Shown here: in pieces, positions 36,217-45,532 of the stretch
Position numbering within the stretch: position 1 is the stretch's first letter
Layout of the letters: each line of letters opens with the position of its first letter
Assembly: GCF_947492645.1 (NCBI RefSeq)
Contig: NZ_CANLMZ010000009.1
Location: forward strand, 62,001 to 126,000
DNA length: 64,000 nucleotides
Direction: 5' to 3'
From: an uncultured Pontibacter sp.
Lineage (GTDB): Bacteria > Bacteroidota > Bacteroidia > Cytophagales > Hymenobacteraceae
Made by a program: the position numbers and the translations under genes
Notes under the pieces: model-generated
Databases searched by the model: none
Told to the model about the DNA's origin: nothing
Seen by the model: the letters and a program-made list of their open reading frames with translations, nothing else

Positions 36217-36237
36217 CCGATGGTTTGTTCGCACTCC

Positions 36238-37728
36238 TTAAGCTGTGTATTTTCTTAAGAAATCGATGCTTTTGATAATGTCATGATGAAGTACCCTGTC
36301 TGTTGATACGAATGGAACCGCTTGGCGGTAATCTGCTACCAGTTCGCTTAGTACAGGAGAGGTCTTTAAAGGACTTCGGAAATCAATGGCCTGCGCTGCA
36401 TTCATTAATTCGATGGCAAGTATACGCTCCAGGTTATGCACTACCTGGTAAAGTTTTGTAGCAGCGTTGGCACCCATACTTACGTGGTCTTCCTGGTTAT
36501 GCGACGATGGTATAGAATCGATAGAGGCTGGTGTGCAAAGCTGCTTGCTCTGGCTTACGATGGATGCCGCTGTGTATTGGCTGATCATAAAACCTGAGTT
36601 AAGGCCGGGTTCAGCCACCAGGAAAGCCGGTAAATTACGTTGCCCTGAAATAAGCTGGTACGTACGGCGCTCCGATATGCTGCCAAGTTCTGCAAGTGCG
36701 ATTGCCAGGAAGTCCAGGGCTAATGCCAAGGGTTGCCCATGAAAATTGCCGCCAGAGATAATCTCATCTTCTTCCGGGAAAATGTTCGGATTGTCAGTTA
36801 CCGCATTGATTTCAGTTAGAAAAACCTGCTCTGCATAGGCAATGGCATCCTTAGACGCCCCGTGTACCTGCGGAATGCACCGGAAGGAGTAAGGGTCCTG
36901 CACATGCTGCTTTTCCTGCTTAATAAGCTCACTTTCCTCAAGCAATTGCCTGAAGTTTTCAGCCGTCTGCATCTGCCCTTTGTGTGGCCTGATGCGGTGA
37001 ATAAGGGCATTGAACGGTTCTATACGTCCATCAAAGGCATCCAAAGAAAGTGCGCCAATAATATCTGCCTGGCGGGAGAGGCGCTTTGCCTGCAACAGCA
37101 CATATATACCATAAGCTGCCATAAACTGCGTACCGTTAAGCAAGGCCAGGCCTTCTTTTGCTTTAAGGGCGATGGGTTCCCAGCTAAACATCTCCAGCAC
37201 ATGCTCGCTTGCCAGCTTGTACTCCTGAAAGTATACTTCACCTAACCCGATAAGCGGCAGGCACAGGTGAGCAAGCGGGGCCAGGTCGCCACTAGCGCCT
37301 AAAGAGCCCTGCTGGTACACTACCGGGTAAATGTCACGGTTATAGAAGTCAATCAGGCGTTTTACCGTTTGCAACTGCACCCCGCTATGGCCATATGCCA
37401 GCGATTGTATCTTTAACAACAGCATTAGTTTTACCACCTCTGCAGGTACTTCGGCTCCTGTGCCACATGCATGCGACATCATCAGGTTGCGCTGCAGCTG
37501 CTCCAGGTCGGCGGGTGATATTTTTTTGCTGTACAAAGACCCGAATCCTGTATTGATGCCGTAGATGCTGCGGTCAGTAGCTTTTACTTTCTGCTGCAGG
37601 TAATCAAAGCAAGTTATAATACGTTGTTCTGCATCCGCAGAGAGCGCCAAAGTATACTTGCCTGTTACAATCTTTTCAATCGTTTCCAGGCTAAGGTGCT
37701 CGCTGGATATGTAATGCACGTGGCCCAT
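36238..37728 (-). CDS. hutH: Histidine ammonia-lyase
   Basis: A 496-residue aromatic amino acid lyase that deaminates histidine to trans-urocanate. The self-forming MIO cofactor tripeptide Ala-Ser-Gly is at 145-147 (GSLGASGDLAPLAHL), and the catalytic Tyr56 is in YGINTGFG. Other family segments include NFHGQPLALALD near 330. Length is normal. It follows hisS after only 11 bases and shares its terminator, so the two are probably one transcript. No hutU, hutI or hutG gene is in the window. A tyrosine-ammonia-lyase-like role is possible but less likely. Confidence 0.9.
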   Translation of the reverse strand: MGHVHYISSEHLSLETIEKIVTGKYTLALSADAEQRIITCFDYLQQKVKATDRSIYGINTGFGSLYSKKISPADLEQLQRNLMMSHACGTGAEVPAEVVKLMLLLKIQSLAYGHSGVQLQTVKRLIDFYNRDIYPVVYQQGSLGASGDLAPLAHLCLPLIGLGEVYFQEYKLASEHVLEMFSWEPIALKAKEGLALLNGTQFMAAYGIYVLLQAKRLSRQADIIGALSLDAFDGRIEPFNALIHRIRPHKGQMQTAENFRQLLEESELIKQEKQHVQDPYSFRCIPQVHGASKDAIAYAEQVFLTEINAVTDNPNIFPEEDEIISGGNFHGQPLALALDFLAIALAELGSISERRTYQLISGQRNLPAFLVAEPGLNSGFMISQYTAASIVSQSKQLCTPASIDSIPSSHNQEDHVSMGANAATKLYQVVHNLERILAIELMNAAQAIDFRSPLKTSPVLSELVADYRQAVPFVSTDRVLHHDIIKSIDFLRKYTA

Positions 37729-37739
37729 GAAGTATGGTT

Positions 37740-39137
37740 TTATTTAATGAGTAAGCTGATGATTTCTTCTATAGTAAGGTCTTGTTGTTCGCCTAGCTGC
37801 ATATCGCGCAGCTTCAGTTTACCGCTTGCCATTTCCTCAGAACCTATCAATATCACGTAAGGTATACTTTTTTGGTCGGCATAGCCCATCTGCTTTTTCA
37901 GTTTGGCCGGCTCAGGGTAAAGCTCGGCAGCAATGCCCGCATCACGCAATTGCTGCAATACTGGTAAAGCATAAAACTCAGAATCCTTATCGAACTGCAC
38001 TAATAGCACCTTGGTACCAACCTGGCTGCTGTCCGGGAACAGCATCAACTCTTCGAGCACATCATATATGCGGTCCACCCCAAACGAGAAGCCAACACCG
38101 GATACGCCTGGCATACCAAACATGCCGGTAAGGTTATCGTAACGGCCACCACCGCTTATGCTGCCCATACTTACATTGTTTACCTTTACCTCAAAAATGC
38201 AGCCGGTGTAATAGGAGAGGCCCCTGGCCAACGTCACATCCAGCATCAGCCTTGGTATGCCTGATGCATTGCTTGCGGTAAGCGCCTGACTATTTAGCTT
38301 GCTCAGGTACTGCCATACTTCGCGCAGGTCTGCCAGGCCACGTTGCCCTTCTGCTGTTTCGCCAAGTATACTTTGCAGCTGCTCCAGTAATTGCTCATTT
38401 GTACCTTCTAAAGTATAAAGCGGCTCTAGTTTAGCAACAGCACTTTCAGAAATGCCACGCTCAAGTAACTCTTTACGCACACCCTCAGCGCCAATTTTGT
38501 CCAGTTTATCTATGACTACACAAATATCGCCTTCGCGGCCTTTCTCGCCAATAGCCTCAGCAATGCCGGCAAGTATGCCACGGTGGTTTATTTTGATGGT
38601 GAAGTCGGTAAGGCCAAGTGCGGTTAATACTTCGTTTATCATCTGCACAATTTCAGCCTCGCAAAGCAAAGAGTTGGTGCCCACCACATCGGCATCGCAT
38701 TGGTAAAACTCACGGTAACGTCCCTTTTGCGGGCGGTCAGCACGCCATACCGGCTGTATCTGGTAACGCTTAAACGGGAACGTGATCTCGTTGCGGTTCA
38801 TAACAACGAAACGTGCAAAAGGTACTGTTAAATCATAGCGCAGGCCTTTTTCGGCTACTTTTCGGGTTATGTTCTTGTAACCCTGCTCCAGATCCTCGGG
38901 CTTGGTTTTGCTTAAGAAGTCTCCGGAATTCAGAATTTTAAAAAGGAGTTGATCGCCTTCGTCGCCATACTTTCCAGTAAGTACAGAAAGTTGTTCCATG
39001 GCTGGCGTTTCGAGGGGCAGGTAGCCGAACTTCTCGAAGGTGCGCTTTATGGTGTTAAATATATAGTTTCTTTTGACAACGACAGCCGGGCCAAAATCGC
39101 GTGTTCCTTTTGGAATTGATGGTTTCTCTTTGCTCAT
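37740..39137 (-). CDS. hisS: Histidyl-tRNA synthetase
   Basis: A 465-residue class II synthetase that charges tRNA-His. Motif 1 lies near PKGTRDFGPAVVVKRNYI, motif 2 near FKRYQIQPVWRADRPQKGRYREFYQCDAD (about 122-150), the histidine A loop is RGLSYYTGCIFEV, and motif 3 is near GVGFSFGVDRI. A C-terminal anticodon-binding domain follows (TKVLLVQFDK...). Length is normal for Bacteroidota. It is the first gene of a two-gene unit with hutH. Confidence 0.96.
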   Translation of the reverse strand: MSKEKPSIPKGTRDFGPAVVVKRNYIFNTIKRTFEKFGYLPLETPAMEQLSVLTGKYGDEGDQLLFKILNSGDFLSKTKPEDLEQGYKNITRKVAEKGLRYDLTVPFARFVVMNRNEITFPFKRYQIQPVWRADRPQKGRYREFYQCDADVVGTNSLLCEAEIVQMINEVLTALGLTDFTIKINHRGILAGIAEAIGEKGREGDICVVIDKLDKIGAEGVRKELLERGISESAVAKLEPLYTLEGTNEQLLEQLQSILGETAEGQRGLADLREVWQYLSKLNSQALTASNASGIPRLMLDVTLARGLSYYTGCIFEVKVNNVSMGSISGGGRYDNLTGMFGMPGVSGVGFSFGVDRIYDVLEELMLFPDSSQVGTKVLLVQFDKDSEFYALPVLQQLRDAGIAAELYPEPAKLKKQMGYADQKSIPYVILIGSEEMASGKLKLRDMQLGEQQDLTIEEIISLLIK

Positions 39138-39233
39138 ACTTCTGCAGGTTTGCCCGCGAAGTTAGTAAAAGCTGGTGAAAAGGAGGGAGGATGTACAAGG
39201 AAAAGCTTTTACTTGTACTAAATGCAGTAATAT

Positions 39234-40139
39234 TTAAGAACTGGCAGTACTTGTATTGTGCATGTCGAAGTGAGGATGCATGCTGTCTGCAAGTGCATAC
39301 TTATTTTCTTCTTCTTTAGCGTTTACTAATGCCAAAGCCCTATAATTCATTTCTTTTCTATCTGCATCAGATAGCCAGCCCCATTTATTAAAATATTTTA
39401 TCATGGAGATGGTATGTAGAAAAAGCATTTTTAAATTTTTGGAGGAGTCTCTTTGATAAATATGGTAAATCTTAGATTGGCCATGATACACAACTTTATA
39501 GTGCTTATTCATGCGCCTGCAAAGATCCAAGTCTTCCAGATATACAAAGTAGCGCTCATCAAATAAACCTGACTTTGCGAGAGCGGTAGCTCTCAGAAAC
39601 ATAAAGCATCCAAGCAGGAACGGTACTTCAAGTATTTGGTGGCTTTGAGCGTCAAGGTATTCGTTTGTTCTTGCTCTTTTATGAAATAGTTTGTTTCCTA
39701 AAGGCAGTCTCCTTACAATCAGATCAATAGGGCTAGGAATTAAGCGTCTAGATATCTGGTTCCGACCGTTAGGGTATAAAACCTTAGGCGCAATTAAGCC
39801 AGTATCAGCATTCGCTTCCATGTATTCAAATAAATCTGTCAAAACAGAACCTTCAAAGTACACGTCCGGATTAAGAACCAGAAAATACTTAGTTTTATTT
39901 CTGAAGTAATTTATGCCCTGGTTATGCGCTTTACTGAAACCAACATTCTTGTTATTAAAGATATAGGTAACTCTATCATCCTTTAAAAGATCTTGGTAGA
40001 GTATATTAGTGGGGGAGTTGTCTATTATAAGTATAGCAACGTGAAGCTCCGTTTGCAGGAAACTGTAAATGGCTTTATTGATGATAGCAGGGGCTGTTTT
40101 ATATGCAACAATAGAGGCTGCTATATCATAAGTGTACAT
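39234..40139 (-). CDS. Glycosyltransferase family 2 (exopolysaccharide locus)
   Basis: A 301-residue GT-A enzyme. SIVAYKTAPAIINKAIYSFLQ opens it, VAILIIDNSPTN and YFLVLNPDVYFEG hold the donor-binding acidic residues, and FFMRAT/ERYFVYLEDLDLCRRMNK is the acceptor-side motif. It resembles rhamnosyltransferases. It is the last gene of the AT-rich exopolysaccharide locus on the minus strand. The clear fall in GC begins near here compared with hisS. Confidence 0.85.
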   Translation of the reverse strand: MYTYDIAASIVAYKTAPAIINKAIYSFLQTELHVAILIIDNSPTNILYQDLLKDDRVTYIFNNKNVGFSKAHNQGINYFRNKTKYFLVLNPDVYFEGSVLTDLFEYMEANADTGLIAPKVLYPNGRNQISRRLIPSPIDLIVRRLPLGNKLFHKRARTNEYLDAQSHQILEVPFLLGCFMFLRATALAKSGLFDERYFVYLEDLDLCRRMNKHYKVVYHGQSKIYHIYQRDSSKNLKMLFLHTISMIKYFNKWGWLSDADRKEMNYRALALVNAKEEENKYALADSMHPHFDMHNTSTASS

Positions 40140-40237
40140 ACTTTTTTAGCCTAGTTTTTGCTATAAATTGTTATTCAGATAAATATAATAATATTATAGA
40201 ATATAAGCAGAGAATGATCCCTGTTATATTTATATAA

Positions 40238-41620
40238 TTAAAAAGCATTATCATCACCTCTTATAATGTTCAGGACAGTATAAAGTATGATTTTAAGGTC
40301 CAGTACAAAGGACCAGTTCTCCAAATAGAATATATCCAGTTTAACTCTCCCACGCATTTGATATAGTTCACTTGTGTCGCCTCTGAAGCCTCTTACCTGT
40401 GATAATCCTGTAATTCCGGGTTTTACTAAATGACGCACCATAAACTTTTCTACTATGGTAGCATAATGTTCCGTATGCTTGATCATGTGAGGGCGCGGAC
40501 CTACTATTGACATTTGACCCATAAACACATTGAAAAACTGAGGAAGTTCGTCTAAGCTAGTTTTTCTAAGAAATGCGCCAACCTTAGTAATACGGGAATC
40601 ACCTTTACGAGCCTGGAGTACATTTGCGTCAGTATTTACCTCCATCGTTCTAAGTTTCAGACAATTGAAAACTTTGTTGTTAATGCCTGATCGCTCTTGT
40701 TTAAAAAATACCGGGCCTTTTGAATTAAGCTTTATAGCAATAGCAAGTATAGGTAATAACCACGATAGTATAGAAATAATTACAATAGAGGAGAAGACTA
40801 TGTCAAAAGTTCTTTTAATAAATTTATTTATAATATCGTCTAGAGGTATAGTGCGAAGAATCAGTACCGGAAGGATGTCATAAAAATCTATTTTTAGCTT
40901 TTTGTAGGTAAACTCACCTAGCTCCGGCAGGATTTTCATTCTAATAAGATTGTTATCAACGAATTCAGTTAACGAATTCAGCTGCTCTTTTGAAATGGAA
41001 CTTGGTGAACAGTATACTTCATCTACCTCATTTGCTAACATAAAAGATTTAACATCCTCAACTCTTCCATTTATTTCTTTAATACCTTCTTCATTGTTAT
41101 CAAATAAACCTAAAAAATGATAACCTAACTCCGGGTGAGACTGAAAGAAACGTTTTAACTCTAGCCCAACTGGCCCATACCCAATGATTACAATCTTTTT
41201 ATAATTAAAACCCTTCCTTCTGTACTCCCTTAATCCTACTGTAATGATGATTCTCCAGGCTATAATTAACACAACCCCGAAACCGTAAAAGTAATTTAGA
41301 TAGATTCTCGGAAAGTCTGTAATGTTGAAGATATTAAGTGTCGCCTCTACAAGTAAAATATAAAGCAAGGTTACTTTAAGTACTCTAACAATTATCTGCG
41401 GAATACTTATTACCCGTTCAAACTTATATGTTCCTGTAAGAGAAGAGCAAATAAACCAGGCTACGATCGATAAAAGTGCGAATTTAATGAAGGGTAAAGT
41501 GACGTGTATTTTTTCTATTGATTCTAAAAACAGAACACACCCACCAGATGCTAAAGTTAGCATAATGGCATCACCAGTAATATGAATTAGTTTTATATAT
41601 TTTGAATAGAGGCTTGGCAT
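40238..41620 (-). CDS. Initiating sugar-phosphate transferase (undecaprenyl-phosphate glycosylphosphotransferase, WcaJ-like)
   Basis: A 460-residue polyisoprenyl-phosphate hexose-1-phosphate transferase. Four or five membrane helices make up the first 120 residues, a Rossmann-like domain follows (KIVIIGYGPVGLELKRF), then a fifth helix near 270. The catalytic domain contains GPVFFKQERSGINNKVFNCLKLRTM, SLDELPQFFNVFMGQMSIVGPRPH and MVRHLVKPGITGLSQVRGFRGDT, the full bacterial sugar transferase signature. It starts exopolysaccharide repeat synthesis on undecaprenyl phosphate, probably with glucose-1-phosphate or galactose-1-phosphate. Confidence 0.9.
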   Translation of the reverse strand: MPSLYSKYIKLIHITGDAIMLTLASGGCVLFLESIEKIHVTLPFIKFALLSIVAWFICSSLTGTYKFERVISIPQIIVRVLKVTLLYILLVEATLNIFNITDFPRIYLNYFYGFGVVLIIAWRIIITVGLREYRRKGFNYKKIVIIGYGPVGLELKRFFQSHPELGYHFLGLFDNNEEGIKEINGRVEDVKSFMLANEVDEVYCSPSSISKEQLNSLTEFVDNNLIRMKILPELGEFTYKKLKIDFYDILPVLILRTIPLDDIINKFIKRTFDIVFSSIVIISILSWLLPILAIAIKLNSKGPVFFKQERSGINNKVFNCLKLRTMEVNTDANVLQARKGDSRITKVGAFLRKTSLDELPQFFNVFMGQMSIVGPRPHMIKHTEHYATIVEKFMVRHLVKPGITGLSQVRGFRGDTSELYQMRGRVKLDIFYLENWSFVLDLKIILYTVLNIIRGDDNAF

Positions 41621-41667
41621 GTTGGAAGGGGGTAAACCTACTACTATAACTTTTAACTACCTTAAGT

Positions 41668-42936
41668 TTAAGTATGTAACTCAGAATTATACTTAGTACC
41701 GTGAAAAATAAATAATGAATTTACAAAAGCATAAAATGCTATGCCTTTGTTCAAAGATAACACGACTTCTGGAATACAACTAAGAATTAGCAAAAGTAGA
41801 AAACTTAAGTATAACCCATTGTTCTCTTTTGCTGCTATAAATAGGGGATAAAACAGATTAATAAGCAAGATAATCAACCCTAATAATCCAAGGCGGCCAG
41901 CTGTATCTAAAAATTGATTGTGGGAATTGTATTCTAATTCGTAGGGCACCTTGTAGTTTAGTTCCTTGTATTCTTTTTGAAGAGCATCTTGCATGTCTCC
42001 TGTTCCAACGCCAGTTATCGGGTTAGCTATAAAAATATTATAAGAAGCATCCCATTTTTGGAGTCGTAAGTTTGCGCTGAATTTCTGATTGTCCTTTGAC
42101 AACTCAATATTCATTAATCCTTTGAATTTCTCTTTTAGTATAGGGCTAAAAGCTATAGCGCTGGCAATTACCAAACCAAAAAATACGATAGAGACGAAAC
42201 CAATAAAGATCTTCCTCTTAACAACTGCATAGTAAGTAATCGCAAAAAGTGTAATCAAAATTAAGCTTATTATCTGCATTCTGGCCGATAACATGGCAAC
42301 AAAAACTATAAGGAATAAGACTAGGCAAGATATTAGAAGCGCTTTATAATACTGTTTCTTTTGAAAAGCCGAAATGAAGCTTCTCGAAAAGATAAAGATT
42401 GAAAACACGCAATACATTGCTAGATAATTCGGGTGGAACCCATACGCGTTAACTAAACTATCAGATGAGAAATACCATGCATTGTATATTTCTAGCTCAA
42501 TCCCTTGAGAGAGGTTGTTATAAAAAGTGGATACCAAGCATAAAGTACTGATAAGAGTAGTAGATACAGCAAACGCAATAAGTATAGTGTTTACTTTTTT
42601 AGGAGATAAGCGAGGTAAAGTGCCTAAAACTAACGGCATTATAAATAAAAGGGATTTTCTTTCAAGCTGTGAGAAGGCTTCTTTAATGTTCTCGCTATAA
42701 ATGGTGCCTAGCAAGTGCATCGCAAAAAATGCCAGAAGCAAATAAAATAACACGATATTATTCGGCTTCTGTAAGTCTTTTTTTATGATGGCAAATATCC
42801 AGACCAGTACAAGAATACCTACGGCAATGTTATTTAGCAAAACTAATGATACTGGTAATGAAACAGCATAAAACAGCAAACTAATGTATGCTGCCTTAGA
42901 AGTAGAATTCCACTTCTCTTGTATTACAACATCCAT
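41668..42936 (-). CDS. O-antigen ligase/polymerase-like membrane protein
   Basis: A 422-residue protein with about ten to twelve membrane segments and a large loop near residues 290-335 (WDASYNIFIANPITGVGTGD...YELEYNSHNQFLDTAGRLGLLGLIILL). The NSHNxFLDxxxxxGxxG stretch is the conserved periplasmic loop of O-antigen ligase family (Wzy_C) proteins. It either ligates or polymerises repeat units at the periplasmic face. Its start is 3 bases from the WecG-type gene. A second, different candidate polymerase lies at 46628-47845. Confidence 0.8.
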   Translation of the reverse strand: MDVVIQEKWNSTSKAAYISLLFYAVSLPVSLVLLNNIAVGILVLVWIFAIIKKDLQKPNNIVLFYLLLAFFAMHLLGTIYSENIKEAFSQLERKSLLFIMPLVLGTLPRLSPKKVNTILIAFAVSTTLISTLCLVSTFYNNLSQGIELEIYNAWYFSSDSLVNAYGFHPNYLAMYCVFSIFIFSRSFISAFQKKQYYKALLISCLVLFLIVFVAMLSARMQIISLILITLFAITYYAVVKRKIFIGFVSIVFFGLVIASAIAFSPILKEKFKGLMNIELSKDNQKFSANLRLQKWDASYNIFIANPITGVGTGDMQDALQKEYKELNYKVPYELEYNSHNQFLDTAGRLGLLGLIILLINLFYPLFIAAKENNGLYLSFLLLLILSCIPEVVLSLNKGIAFYAFVNSLFIFHGTKYNSELHT

Positions 42937-42939
42937 TTA

Positions 42940-43692
42940 CTACTGTGATAGACTTTTTAGATAATACCAAATAAATGAAGTGTTAGATATAAGGTATCTT
43001 TTGAATAACCTTCTGGGCTCTTGCAATATGCGAAACATCCATTCTAAACCAATATCCTGTACAAGTTTTGGAGCTCTTTTAACATTTTCTGAAACAAATG
43101 AGAAAGTACCGCCAACTCCGATAGCAAGTTTAACATTATTCTCTTCCAGAAAATGTTTGTGTTCTTCAATCCAATATTCCTGCTTGATCATGCCAAACCC
43201 AACTAATAAATAGTGTGGTTTAAAGTCTTTAATCTTCTCTAGAATAATGTTATTAAGTGATTCTGGAAAAGGATATTGGCTATAAGGAGGGGAGAAGCCC
43301 TCTATCTGTATGTTATAAAGATGTTTTAGTTTTTCAACTGATTTAGCATTACTTGAGATACTACCACCAAGTAAAAAGACTCTTTTATTTGACTGCTGAG
43401 CTCTTAAACAAATATCATATATAAAATCAGATCCTGATATTTTTTCGATATAAATATCCGGGTTCTTTTTTCGGGCTAATGTCAATGGCACCTGGCCATC
43501 AAAAGTAGAATAATTATTGTTTATTAAATATCTGAACTTTGAATTCCTTTGCGCTTCTACTATGAAATCAGCGTTTACAGTTATAACATGTTTTAAATAA
43601 GAACTTTCTTTGAGAATTTCTTCCTTCACAAGGCCTTTAAATCTTAAGTTAAGGAAGTTTACTGGCCGATTCATTTTAATTGCTAATTGCAT
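42940..43692 (-). CDS. WecG/TagA/CpsF-family glycosyltransferase (GT26)
   Basis: A 250-residue membrane-associated transferase. VNADFIVEAQ, FDGQVPLTLARKK, KISGSDFIYDIC and YLLVGFGMIKQEYWIEEHK, with GVGGTFSFVSENVKRAPKLVQDIGLEWMFRILQEPRRL near residue 215, match the GT26 group. Those enzymes add the second sugar (often ManNAc or similar) to the lipid-linked primer. In this locus it probably acts after the WcaJ-like transferase. The upstream 396-base spacer contains a 9-bp inverted repeat. Confidence 0.88.
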   Translation of the reverse strand: MQLAIKMNRPVNFLNLRFKGLVKEEILKESSYLKHVITVNADFIVEAQRNSKFRYLINNNYSTFDGQVPLTLARKKNPDIYIEKISGSDFIYDICLRAQQSNKRVFLLGGSISSNAKSVEKLKHLYNIQIEGFSPPYSQYPFPESLNNIILEKIKDFKPHYLLVGFGMIKQEYWIEEHKHFLEENNVKLAIGVGGTFSFVSENVKRAPKLVQDIGLEWMFRILQEPRRLFKRYLISNTSFIWYYLKSLSQ

Positions 43693-44088
43693 TATATATT
43701 AATTTTAATATTGCAGAACAAATTCTAAATTATTAACCCTCTTAAGTAAGGTATTAACAGCGTTAAAACTGAACATTATTCCGCATTTTTGATTCAATTT
43801 TTTAAAATAATACTATCCGCGCTCGTCTAAGTTGCCTGCATTATTTAAAGAATGATCCTGTTTTTATAATAATGGTAACTGCATTGATGCAACAATATTA
43901 CTTGTTAGTAACATTTATTTTAGTCTAAAATATAGAAAGTAAAAGCCATGATAAATCATGGCTCCTGCAATATACTGCTTTATGAAGATGTTTCTAGCTG
44001 GAAATATAAAAGAGAAGTATTGTTAAATACTATTAGTGTTGACAGTAATTGTCTTGTGCTGCTAAAAGTTAGTTGATGGCAATATGTA
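43693..44088. other. AT-rich intergenic gap inside the exopolysaccharide locus with an inverted repeat
   Basis: The 396-base gap has no convincing reading frame. At 43944-43963 a 9-bp inverted repeat AGCCATGAT/ATCATGGCT with a 2-base spacer could terminate the esterase transcript (minus strand, followed by a short T run), or be an operator. The rest is very AT-rich and probably contains the promoter for the WecG-type gene. Confidence 0.45.
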
Positions 44089-44946
44089 TTAGTTTGCTGA
44101 AGATTCAATCTTAACTATTTCAGCTGCAGTTATTCTTCCTATATCGTTAAGACCGTTTTGATTATAATGTACTACATCTTTCATCCAACCTAGCTTGATA
44201 AAGTCTTTGGTTTTATCATAGACAACAAAAGTATTAGTATCTTCATCAGCTACTTCTTGCTGTATTTGCTGTACAGCTGTAAAGCCTTCAGGTGCACTTG
44301 CAGTATGATACCCAGTTTGAATAATGTAAAACTTTAAATTGCTGCCAAACATAGCCCTATAGTTATTTATTAGCTTAGTTAATGACTGTTTATACTGAGA
44401 TGCAGATATAATACCTTTATTGATGGCATCAGCATCATTTTCGCCTTGGCTCCAGATAATTCCGGCAAGTTTAGTATTTAGTTTATCTTCTGCTAGTTTC
44501 GTCTTATTTACTGAGCACGCAAATAAATTGCTTGAAGGATCCCAATTACCCCATCCATTAGTCTCAGCAAGCGGGTGGCAGGAACTACCACCTTTTGCTG
44601 CTTGCACTATAATTAATGTATCTCCCGTAAGCTGATGATATTGCTCTGCAAATGATGGCCAGGCACTACCTGATTGAGCAGGTTCAAAGTAACAACCATT
44701 TGCACCTACAGGATCTTTTAATTTTTTTATGTCCGAAATATTGGCATCAAATTCATAAACAGGATACTGTTCTAGGTTTGGGGACTCTTGGTAATCACCA
44801 TGGCCTTGAGCGTTACTCTGCCCCGCTACTAAAAATATCTTTTTGGTTTTTAGACCATCTGGTTTAAGTTTAGTATCAGAACAAGAAGTAAGTAATAAGA
44901 AAGCGATAAGAAAAAAATGCATTGTTTTTTTAATAATGAGAAACAT
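44089..44946 (-). CDS. Sialate O-acetylesterase-like lipoprotein (SASA domain)
   Basis: A 285-residue exported lipoprotein; lipobox LLLTSC, with an alternative start at 44922. The catalytic serine lies in FLVAGQSNAQGHGDY (about 38-52), the usual SASA motif. GIIWSQGENDAD near 165 and the C-terminal DVVHYNQNGLNDIG carry the remaining catalytic residues. It probably removes O-acetyl groups from a surface glycan outside the cell. It sits next to an acyltransferase gene in the same locus, which fits regulated acetylation of the polysaccharide. It is not sialic-acid specific by sequence alone. Confidence 0.78.
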   Translation of the reverse strand: MFLIIKKTMHFFLIAFLLLTSCSDTKLKPDGLKTKKIFLVAGQSNAQGHGDYQESPNLEQYPVYEFDANISDIKKLKDPVGANGCYFEPAQSGSAWPSFAEQYHQLTGDTLIIVQAAKGGSSCHPLAETNGWGNWDPSSNLFACSVNKTKLAEDKLNTKLAGIIWSQGENDADAINKGIISASQYKQSLTKLINNYRAMFGSNLKFYIIQTGYHTASAPEGFTAVQQIQQEVADEDTNTFVVYDKTKDFIKLGWMKDVVHYNQNGLNDIGRITAAEIVKIESSAN

Positions 44947-45001
44947 TTGAGCTTTTAAAAATTGCTAAATCAAAGAAACGGATTCAAGAATTATTTTAGT
45001 C

Positions 45002-45526
45002 TTAACCGGTTTGCCTCGTTTTTAAAATTTTGGCGGGAACTCCGCCAACAATACTAAACGGAGGCACATCACGAGTAACAATAGCCCCTGCACCTACTAT
45101 ACTTCCCTTGCCAATTCTAATGCCAGGCATAATTACTACATTTCTTCCAAGCCATACATCATCTTCGATAACAGGATTCATATTAAGTCCTTTTCCTTGC
45201 ATGATCATTGGTATATCGGTTCTATTAAAATGATGCGTCGAATTAAGAATTGCTACATGTGGAGCAATCATTACATAATTGCCGATGGTTGCCCCCTGTA
45301 TAAAGACGTGTTCATTTATTTCGCAATGTTTTCCTATACTGACTTTACCTGCTCCATTGGATATATAAACGTCATGTTCTACTATAGTTTCCTTACAATA
45401 GGGCATTATTTTAAGGAATTTGGCAAGGTAGATACACCGGATCTTATTTGATATTGATATGAGCCGGGAGTGAGGGAGCTTTGATATTAGAAGATAATAA
45501 AAGACGAGGTAAATTTTATATAACAT
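45002..45526 (-). CDS. Left-handed beta-helix acyltransferase (WcaF/maltose O-acetyltransferase-like)
   Basis: A 174-residue protein. After a hydrophobic N-terminus the hexapeptide repeats begin ([32 protein letters not shown]), the catalytic His is in [12 protein letters not shown], and the repeats end in [46 protein letters not shown]. It likely adds acetyl groups from acetyl-CoA to a sugar of the exopolysaccharide. It starts 6 bases after the stop of the GT4 gene that precedes it in the transcript. Confidence 0.88.
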   Translation of the reverse strand: MLYKIYLVFYYLLISKLPHSRLISISNKIRCIYLAKFLKIMPYCKETIVEHDVYISNGAGKVSIGKHCEINEHVFIQGATIGNYVMIAPHVAILNSTHHFNRTDIPMIMQGKGLNMNPVIEDDVWLGRNVVIMPGIRIGKGSIVGAGAIVTRDVPPFSIVGGVPAKILKTRQTG

Positions 45527-45532
45527 ACAACA

